From positions 11,568,842 to 11,628,841 of the forward strand of contig CAIIXF020000011.1 of NCBI GenBank assembly GCA_903813345.2: 60,000 nt of DNA, read 5' to 3'. Shown piece after piece: positions 50,727 through 60,000 of the stretch. Below the pieces are notes generated by a model. The model did no database searches. It saw nothing but the letters and a program-made list of their open reading frames with translations, and was not told the origin of the DNA. The stretch comes from Owenia fusiformis. Its lineage: Eukaryota > Annelida > Polychaeta > Sabellida > Oweniidae. Positions within the stretch are counted from its first letter, which is position 1, and every line of letters begins with the position of its first letter. A program made the translations under genes and the position numbers.

Positions 50727-53700
50727 GGGTCATCTTTTAGGGAGTAGCTTGTCTTCAGATGAGTGGCTTGACTTTCAGCAGATGGCTTGTAATCTGGTAG
50801 AATGCTCGTATTCCAGGAGCTGGCTAATATTCTAGTGGGTGCCTCATCTTCCAGTGGATGGCTGGTCTTCAAATGATTTTTTATCTTTTTGAGGGTGGTT
50901 CCTCTTCCAGAGGATGGATAATCTTCCAGACGGCATTTTCTGTTCCAGTTGGTTACTTGGCTTCCAGTTTGTGGCTTAGATTCTAGTGGGCTGATCACTC
51001 CCATGCTAAAGGCAAATCTGAAATACTCTAAATTTGGAAATAAAACTTCTGTACTTACTTGAGCAGGATCCTAGAGACTTTTCTCATCTTGAACAAAGCT
51101 ACTGCAGTCGCACAATGACATCACCAGAATAACAACATTTTATGTAGGTACAGGTGCTACAGACACAAGGTCCTTATTGTAGTTACGCTTTGAACCATCT
51201 CAGAAAGGGTAGACGTTTCTACCTCCAGGGTAAGAGAAGTGCATCTGTAAGTACCTGTAAAATATGAAGTCAGCAATGATTTAAATTTTGATTTGTAGTT
51301 ACAATGACAAAATGATCGAACCACTTAACAGGCGGAGGAGGGAATGCAAGGCATTCCTTTAATTGATCCTAGTAAATATCTCTTGGCCTTGTACCCCTCC
51401 CGGCTCAAGATTTACATCATCAAATCAACTAACTGCCTGAACAGAAGTATCTCTGTAGAACATGAATTAAAATTATGTTTTTGCATATTGAATTGCCCCC
51501 ACCCCCAAGACCAATATAATGAATAGTATTTTATTTATCTTTTGATATGTAAAGCCAACATACACATTATCTCCACATTTGCTCTACACTATAGCTACCC
51601 TCGTCCACGTGGGTGTAACGTTCCTGTTGTTTCTTTAGTTGCAGACACCTATTAGTACAAGCAATAGCAACATGCTTTGTAGATACAAACACTGCAAACA
51701 GCTGACCCAAATCATTGATCCACTCCAAAACATCACAACCAGGGTAGAAATTGTTATGACCTGAAAGTACTAAAAAAAGGAAAAAAGTCAGCAATGATTT
51801 GACTTTTTTCCTTAAAAGAAATGAGTAAATATACCCATCTCACTGAAATGGCCATTTTCAGATATGAGTACATTTACATATTACTTTTAAGAGAATGCAT
51901 GAACATGCAATATGTCACCACTGGCCATGTGTTAAAGATGCATTTAGTTCCAGTAAGCCGAACACTAACTGATTACTGCCATCAAGAAGTTTCGTCCACT
52001 CACCAGTTTGAGAATATAACAATATGTCAACACCTCTGTAGTGACATAAAAGTCAAATCATTGCCCAGTAAGTACAGTTGATTAAAAACTATAAACAAAA
52101 ATCATAGCATTACTGAATTAATGGTCAAATTGTTGCTTTAAAAGCTAGCATTATAATATTCAAATGATCAAGACCAAATTGATAGAACTAGAAATATTTT
52201 GTTGGTATAAGTCCCGGGTATAAGTCTCAGAATGAAAATTACCAAACACATGCAAACAGAACCATTGTTCCCTGTGTTGCACCCAAGAACCTGCTTTGCT
52301 GGAAATACAAAAAATATGCTGTAATACTTGTTAAACTTAATATAACAATTTACATAAATTGCCCAAAATTAAAATCGAACAGAATGGGAGGGATGGAGTA
52401 AGGTAGTAATATATCTTAACTAAGTAATAAAATATTGCTTCCAGCTGTTCCCTGTGTGGCTGCTACCAAGGTCATTCTTCTGGTGGACGTGTGATTCTGT
52501 GCAAGGAGAAAATTTATTTATGAGTAACTTCTGCATGAAACAGTAGTAGTTGTAGTCCAGAACATTAGTAGTCTTTTATCTTCTTCACAACACCTACATT
52601 GAGAAAATGATTTAATTGACTACCTTAACTCCAAAGCATGCAAGGGATTATCATTTATTGCAAAAAAATAACCTTAAAAATCTGAACAAGTCACCTTTGT
52701 CAATCAGAGTCTAGATCATAAATACCTAGACGGTTGATTGCTTTTTGGACCAAAACATGGTCGCATTTACACTGACCTCAAAACAATAAAAAAACAAGTT
52801 AAATTGAAAAATTGATGAAAGTGAAGATCATCTACCAACTCGCACCAAAAAAGAGAATGGAAGTCGAAAACTGAGATTAACATACTAAGGTATGTTAAGT
52901 CTCAGGTGAAAATGAGTTTACAAAAAAAATATGAAGACAATATTTTCCAAATATGGCACACATTTCTTCCATTTTGATATAAACCAGGTGGATTCCATTA
53001 TTCTTTCATTTCAGAACATAGAATCTGTTAGGAAGCTTTCAGGCCAACATACCTTAACAAAGGATCAAACAATGGGTGACCATCCCTTCGCTCATGTCGT
53101 ATGCTGTCTAGAGAGATTAAGAAGAATAACAAGAATGACATCCTCGGCCATGCATAATTAGGATACATCACATTAAAAAGATGAAATACAAGACCATACC
53201 ACTATCAATTCCCAATAGTATCTTTACTGTAACACTGATAAGCAATGTCTACCTACCTAAAGAGTGCAAGGTAACATGTATCAACCCCGAGGCCATTCCG
53301 TACAGATCCAAGTGGAATCTTGCTGCGTCCTCACAAGATCTCTGGATCACACTATATCCGTCATAGCCAACTACTAACATTACAATACCAGCAAGTAAAA
53401 ATGAGTGGACCTTCACCAGAGATCGACAATACCCCTCCAGAACGACCCAATGCATGCCGGCACCACAGCATGCATTGAAGAAAGAAAATTCAGAATACCT
53501 CCTCCTGGTGGGTGCAAGACCCATCATTTTCACTCACTAGTAAAGAATGTTTTCGCCAGCCATCAGAATATAGGCGAAACAAAGAACCAAGCTCAACAAT
53601 AAGAATCCAACATGGAAACTGTTGGTCGGGACTTACAAGGAATCGATACCTGAAACCCATGCCTCCAGAGATTGATAGACACTGATCATCAGAATCACAG

Positions 53701-55305
53701 TGGAGGTACTACGAGGAACATCAAACGGTATGACCGAGTAAACCAGAGCTCTCAATGCAATGGATCAGAATGACCCATGCTCAACAATGCCATTCTTAGA
53801 TATTCCTCAAAATCAATCGGGACAACATAAAACATGAACAATGGAAGGCCTCCCAACACTTGATCCAGTGTTAAGACATGTTTAGCAATCCAGCCTCATA
53901 GCAGATTCCAGGTTCCTTCACTCCAGAATAATGGGTTGGCCAACAAAATCCACTGGTTCAATCAAAATGGAAGGTGTCCCACTAAACCAGAAGAATCGGC
54001 CGCTCGTAAATACCATAGAAAACCATAGTTGGAAAACATGTCTAGCTGGCAGATGACCCCATATGGAATGACTAATAGGATAACTCAATAAATTTACTTA
54101 ACTTAGGTGACAGGATCATCGCGATGAAGCTCATCTTTAGGTAGTGGATTCAAGGAGGTGACTCATCTTCCAGTGGATGGCTCCTCTTCCAGTAAGTGGC
54201 TCCTCTTCCATGGGATTGCTCATCTTCGAGCGCCCAACGGGTGGCTTATCTTGCAGCGGGTGGCTTATCTTCCAGCGAGTTGCTCCTCTTCCAGCGAGTT
54301 GCTCCTCTTCCAACGAGTTGCTCCTCTTCCAGCGAGTTGCTCCTCTTCCAGCGAGTTGCTCCTCTTCCAGCGAGTTGCTCCTCTTCCAGTGGGTTGTTCA
54401 TCTTCCAGTGAGTTGCTCCTTTTCCAGTGAGTTGCTCCTCTTCCATTCCATCTTCCAGTGAGTTGCTCCTCTTCCAGTGAGTTGCTCCTCTTCCAGTGAG
54501 TTGCTTCTCTTCCAGTGAGTTGCTCATCTTCCAGTGAGTTGCTCATCTTCCAGTGGGTTGCTCCTCTTCCAGTGGGTTGCTCATCTTCCAGTGGGTTGCT
54601 AGTCTTCCAGTGAGTTGCTCATCTTCCAGTGAGTTGCTCATCTTCCAGTGAGTTGCTCATCTTCCAGATAGTTGCTCATCTTCCAGTGGGTTGCTCATCT
54701 TCCAGCGGATGAATTATCTTCCAGCGGGTGGATCATCTTCTAGAAGTTTGATCATCTTCAAGGTTGCCATCTTCCACCAGATAGAACATCTTCAACTGGG
54801 AACTTGGCTTTCCATTGGGTGACTTGTCTTGCAGTGTGTGGCTTGCAGTGTGTGGCTTCCAGTGTGTGGCTCAGGTGCTAGTGGGCTGATCACCTCCAAG
54901 CTAAAGGTAAATCTGGAAGAAATATTGTACATTAGGAAATAAAAATACTGTACTTACTTGAACCCCACATCCTAGAGATATATCTTCCATCACAGACAGT
55001 GCTTCTTCAGCAACACACAGATATCACCAGAATAACAATATCCTATGAAGATACAGACGCTGCAGGCAGATGGTGTATATTGTAGTTACTCTCATAAACT
55101 CCTCGGAAAAACAGAAGCTTATCTTCAGGGGAAGAGGAGTGCATCTGAAAGTACATACAAAATAGGAAACGCTTAGCAGTGGTTTCAATTTTCAACAAGG
55201 TTTCAGTGATCAACACACTATAATAACAGGTGGAGGAGGGAATACGAATCTCCATCTTTCAGCAGGTTGATCATCTTCCACCAGATGGATCATCTTCCAG
55301 CTGAT
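50727..55305. repeat. Macrosatellite unit 6 (4579 bp; dimer type I)
   Basis: Shares GTATTTTATT and the 9-bp deletion (about 55254) with unit 4. Private changes: CATGCCTCCAG (about 53661), GCTCGTAAAT (about 54003) and CCAGTAAGTGGC (about 54189), the last creating a Lys for Gly change in the + strand frame. Confidence 0.93.
54158..54709. repeat. 19-bp VNTR of unit 6 (29 repeat lengths)
   Basis: Span 551 bp. After the irregular mid-block the order is CC, CC, TC, CA, CA, so it lost different copies from those lost in unit 4. Confidence 0.95.
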
Positions 55306-58300
55306 GGGTCATCTTTTAGGGAGTAGCTTGTCTTCAGATGAGTGGCTTGACTTTCAGCAGATGGCTTGTAATCTGGTAGAATGCTCGTATTCCAGGAGCT
55401 GGCTAATATTCTAGTGGGTGCCTCATCTTCCAGTGGATGGCTGGTCTTCAAATGATTTTTTATCTTTTTGAGGGTGGTTCCTCTTCCAGAGGATGGATAA
55501 TCTTCCAGACGGCATTTTCTGTTCCAGTTGGTTACTTGGCTTCCAGTTTGTGGCTTAGATTCTAGTGGGCTGATCACTCCCATGCTAAAGGCAAATCTGA
55601 AATACTCTAAATTTGGAAATAAAACTTCTGTACTTACTTGAGCAGGATCCTAGAGACTTTTCTCATCTTGAACAAAGCTACTGCAGTCGCACAATGACAT
55701 CACCAGAATAACAACATTTTATGTAGGTACAGGTGCTACAGACACAAGGTCCTTATTGTAGTTACGCTTTGAGCCATCTCAGAAAGGGTAGACGTTTCTA
55801 CCTCCAGGGTAAGAGAAGTGCATCTGTAAGTACCTGTAAAATATGAAGTCAGCAATGATTTAAATTTTGATTTGTAGTTACAATGACAAAATGATCGAAC
55901 CACTTAACAGGCGGAGGAGGGAATGCAAGGCATTCCTTTAATTGATCCTAGTAAATATCTCTTGGCCTTGTACCCCTCCCGGCTCAAGATTTACATCATC
56001 AAATCAACTAACTGCCTGAACAGAAGTATCTCTGTAGAACATGAATTAAAATTATGTTTTTGCATATTGAATTGCCCCCATCCCCAAGACCAATATAATG
56101 AATAGTTTTTTATTTATCTTTTGATATGTAAAGCCAACATACACATTATCTCCACATTTGCTCTACACTATAGCTACCCTCGTCCACGTGGGTGTAACGT
56201 TCCTGTTGTTTCTTTAGTTGCAGACACCTATTAGTACAAGCAATAGCAACATGCTTTGTAGATACAAACACTGCACACAGCTGACCCAAATCATTGATCC
56301 ACTCCAAAACATCACAACCAGGGTAGAAATTGTTATGACCTGAAAGTACTAAAAAAAGGAAAAAAGTCAGCAATGATTTGACTTTTTTCCTTAAAAGAAA
56401 TGAGTAAATATACCCATCTCACTGAAATGGCCATTTTCAGATATGAGTACATTTACATATTACTTTTAAGAGAATGCATGAACATGCAATATGTCACCAC
56501 TGGCCATGTGTTAAAGATGCATTTAGTTCCAGTAAGCCGAACACTAACTGATTACTGCCATCAAGAAGTTTCGTCCACTCACCAGTTTGAGAATATAACA
56601 ATATGTCAACACCTCTGTAGTGACATAAAAGTCAAATCATTGCCCAGTAAGTACAGTTGATTAAAAACTATAAACAAAAATCATAGCATTACTGAAATAA
56701 TGGTCAAATTGTTGCTTTAAAAGCTAGCATTATAATATTGAAATGATCAAGACCAAATTGATAGAACTAGAAATATTTTGTTGGTATAAGTCCCGGGTAT
56801 AAGTCTCAGAATGAAAATTACCAAACACATGCAAACAGAACCATTGTTCCCTGTGTTGCACCCAAGAACCTGCTTTGCTGGAAATACAAAAAATATGCTG
56901 TAATACTTGTTAAACTTAATATAACAATTTACATAAATTGCCCAAAATTAAAATCGAACAGAATGGGAGGGATGGAGTAAGGTAGTAATATATCTTAACT
57001 AAGTAATAAAATATTGCTTCCAGCTGTTCCCTGTGTGGCTGCTACCAAGGTCATTCTTCTGGTGGACGTGTGATTCTGTGCAAGGAGAAAATTTATTTAT
57101 GAGTAACTTCTGCATGAAACAGTAGTAGTTGTAGTCCAGAACATTAGTAGTCTTTTATCTTCTTCACAACACCTACATTGAGAAAATGATTTAATTGACT
57201 ACCTTAACTCCAAAGCATGCAAGGGATTATCATTTATTGCAAAAAAATAACCTTAAAAATCTGAACAAGTCACCTTTGTCAATCAGAGTCTAGATCATAA
57301 ATACCTAGACGGTTGATTGCTTTTTGGACCAAAACATGGTCGCATTTACACTGACCTCAAAACAATAAAAAAACAAGTTAAATTGAAAAATTGATGAAAG
57401 TGAAGATCATCTACCAACTCGCACCAAAAAAGAGAATGGAAGTCGAAAACTGAGATTAACATACTAAGGTATGTTAAGTCTCAGGTGAAAATGAGTTTAC
57501 AAAAAAAATATGAAGACAATATTTTCCAAATATGGCACACATTTCTTCCATTTTGATATAAACCAGATGGATTCCATTATTCTTTCATTTCAGAACATAG
57601 AATCTGTTAGGAAGCTTTCAGGCCAACATACCTTAACAAAGGATCAAACAATGGGTGACCATCCCTTCGCTCATGTCGTATGCTGTCTAGAGAGATTAAG
57701 AAGAATAACAAGAATGACATCCTCGGCCATGCATAATTAGGATACATCACATTAAAAAGATGAAATACAAGACCATACCACTATCAATTCCCAATAGTAT
57801 CTTTACTGTAACACTGATAAGCAATGTCTACCTACCTAAAGAGTGCAAGGTAACATGTATCAACCCCGAGGCCATTCCGTACAGATCCAAGTGGAATCTT
57901 GCTGCGTCCTCACAAGATCTCTGGATCACACTATATCCGTCATAGCCAACTACTAACATTACAATACCAGCAAGTAAAAATGAGTGGACCTTCACCAGAG
58001 ATCGACAATACCCCTCCAGAACGACCCAATGCATGCCGGCACCACAGCATGCATTGAAGAAAGAAAATTCAGAATACCTCCTCCTGGTGGGTGCAAGACC
58101 CATCATTTTCACTCACTAGTAAAGAATGTTTTCGCCAGCCATCAGAATATAGGCGAAACAAAGAACCAAGCTCAACAATAAGAATCCAACATGGAAACTG
58201 TTGGTCGGGACTTACAAGGAATCGATACCTGAAACCCATGCATCCAGAGATTGATAGACACTGATCATCAGAATCACAGTGGAGGTACTACGAGGAACAT

Positions 58301-59950
58301 CAAACGGTATGACCGAGTAAACCAGAGCTCTCAATGCAATGGATCAGAATGACCCATGCTCAACAATGCCATTCTTAGATATTCCTCAAAATCAATCGGG
58401 ACAACATAAAACATGAACAATGGAAGGCCTCCCAACACTTGATCCAGTGTTAAGACATGTTTAGCAATCCAGCCTAATAGCAGATTCCAGGTTCCTTCAC
58501 TCCAGAATAATGGGTTGGCCAACAAAATCCACTGGTTCAATCAAAATGGAAGGTGTCCCACTAAACCAGAAGAATCGGCCGCTCCTAAATACCATAGAAA
58601 ACCATAGTTGGAAAACATGTCTAGCTGGCAGATGACCCCATATGGAATGACTAATAGGATAACTCAATAAATTTACTTAACTTAGGTGACAGGATCATCG
58701 CGATGAAGCTCATCTTTAGGTAGTGGATTCAAGGAGGTGACTCATCTTCCAGTGGATGGCTCCTCTTCCAGTGGGTGGCTCCTCTTCCATGGGATTGCTC
58801 ATCTTCGAGCGCCCAACGGGTGGCTTATCTTGCAGCGGGTGGCTTATCTTCCAGCGAGTTGCTCCTCTTCCAGCGAGTTGCTCCTCTTCCAACGAGTTGC
58901 TCCTCTTCCAGCGAGTTGCTCCTCTTCCAGCGAGTTGCTCCTCTTCCAGCGAGTTGCTCCTCTTCCAGTGGGTTGTTCATCTTCCAGTGAGTTGCTCCTT
59001 TTCCAGTGAGTTGCTCCTCTTCCATTCCATCTTCCAGTGAGTTGCTCCTCTTCCAGTGAGTTGCTCCTCTTCCAGTGAGTTGCTCCTCTTCCAGTGAGTT
59101 GCTTCTCTTCCAGTGAGTTGCTCATCTTCCAGTGAGTTGCTCATCTTCCAGTGAGTTGCTCATCTTCCAGTGAGTTGCTCATCTTCCAGTGGGTTGCTCC
59201 TCTTCCAGTGGGTTGCTCATCTTCCAGTGGGTTGCTAGTCTTCCAGTGAGTTGCTCATCTTCCAGTGAGTTGCTCATCTTCCAGTGAGTTGCTCATCTTC
59301 CAGATAGTTGCTCATCTTCCAGTGGGTTGCTCATCTTCCAGCGGATGAATTATCTTCCAGCGGGTGGATCATCTTCTAGAAGTTTGATCATCTTCAAGGT
59401 TGCCATCTTCCACCAGATAGAACATCTTCAACTGGGAACTTGGCTTTCCATTGGGTGACTTGTCTTGCAGTGTGTGGCTTGCAGTGTGTGGCTTCCAGTG
59501 TGTGGCTCAGGTGCTAGTGGGCTGATCACCTCCAAGCTAAAGGTAAATCTGGAAGAAATATTGTACATTAGGAAATAAAAATACTGTACTTACTTGAACC
59601 CCACATCCTAGAGATATATCTTCCATCACAGACAGTGCTTCTTCAGCAACACACAGATATCACCAGAATAACAATATCCTATGAAGATACAGACGCTGCA
59701 GGCAGATGGTGTATATTGTAGTTACTCTCATAAACTCCTCGGAAAAACAGAAGCTTATCTTCAGGGGAAGAGGAGTGCATCTGAAAGTACATACAAAATA
59801 GGAAACGCTTAGCAGTGGTTTCAATTTTCAACAAGGTTTCAGTGATCAACACACTATAATAACAGGTGGAGGAGGGAATACGAATCTCCAGTGAGATCAT
59901 CTTTCAGCAGGTTGATCATCTTCCACCAGATGGATCATCTTCCAGCTGAT
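55306..59950. repeat. Macrosatellite unit 7 (4645 bp; dimer type II)
   Basis: Carries the five unit-5 variants exactly 9,224 bp downstream (for example TTTGAGCCATC at about 55770). Private changes: AACCAGATGG (about 57561) and CAGCCTAATAGC (about 58472); the latter removes a stop on the minus strand and opens a frame of 69 codons absent from other units. Confidence 0.94.
58737..59345. repeat. 19-bp VNTR of unit 7 (32 repeat lengths)
   Basis: Span 608 bp with the same variant order as in unit 5. Confidence 0.95.
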
Positions 59951-60000
59951 GGGTCATCTTTTAGGGAGTAGCTTGTCTTCAGATGAGTGGCTTGACTTTC
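59951..60000. repeat. Start of macrosatellite unit 8, cut by the window edge
   Basis: The first 50 bases match the landmark start of the other units, so the array continues to the right. Confidence 0.95.

Larger units (their letters stand above)
26343..60000. repeat. Macrosatellite: head-to-tail ~4.6-kb units, seven complete plus partial ends
   Basis: The landmark GGGTCATCTTTTAGGGAG occurs at 27051, 31676, 36894, 41502, 46082, 50727, 55306 and 59951. Intervals are 4625, 5218, 4608, 4580, 4645, 4579 and 4645 bp. Subtracting the 19-bp VNTR span (589, 589, 570, 551, 608, 551, 608) and the 591-bp insertion in the second unit leaves 4036, 4038, 4038, 4029, 4037, 4028 and 4037; the two short values carry a 9-bp deletion. 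Units differ elsewhere by scattered single-base changes only. The array runs past the right edge, so its size is unknown. No recognisable gene is inside. Recent unequal exchange or amplification fits; collapse or over-expansion in assembly cannot be excluded from sequence alone. Confidence 0.96.

Noticed and set aside
58331-58540. 69-codon minus-strand frame found in unit 7 only
   Set aside because: It results from one private substitution (CCTCATAG to CCTAATAG) that removes a stop. The other units have the stop, so it is incidental.

Overview
The window reads as nuclear DNA of a multicellular animal. It is AT-rich, genes are sparse and split by GT-AG introns, and most of the sequence is repeats. 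The only gene I can recognise is a class A neuropeptide GPCR of the neuromedin-U / pyrokinin / CAPA receptor type on the + strand. That fits a bilaterian invertebrate, perhaps a marine lophotrochozoan, but the taxon is a guess. Nothing points to a bacterial, viral or organellar origin.

Layout. (1) 1-5493: AT-rich DNA with no supportable gene, probably intronic or upstream of the receptor. (2) 5494-11508: the last three coding exons of the receptor (TM3 to the C terminus). Both introns are phase 1. The 4.66-kb intron holds an interlaced pair of inverted repeats (7057-8365) and a near-perfect palindrome ending 30 nt before the next exon. (3) 11996-15658: a 3.66-kb foldback element with nested inverted arms, internal ~165-bp tandem units, and a 505-bp insertion flanked by TTAA. 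(4) 16421-17221: an 85-bp minisatellite. (5) 17276-18000: a TTAA-flanked candidate DNA-transposon derivative. (6) 20779-22256: another foldback element, built from ACGGGCGTAATTAACGCC-like motifs. (7) 23270-24930: two degenerate tandem arrays. (8) 25765-26342: a 19-bp minisatellite. (9) About 26343-60000: a macrosatellite of ~4.6-kb units in head-to-tail order, running off the right edge.

The macrosatellite covers more than half of the window. Measured at one landmark, successive unit lengths are 4625, 5218, 4608, 4580, 4645, 4579 and 4645 bp. After removing an internal 19-bp VNTR (29-32 repeat-lengths), one 591-bp hAT-type insertion and a 9-bp deletion in two units, the core is constant at 4036-4038 bp. 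The last four units alternate in two types, giving a 9,224-bp dimeric higher-order repeat. The 19-bp VNTR reads open in all frames I checked on both strands and gives the same 19-residue repeat in each frame. The minus strand of each unit has duplicated exon-like modules with good splice signals but interrupted frames. I could not identify any encoded protein, so I treat the array as non-coding or of unknown coding status.
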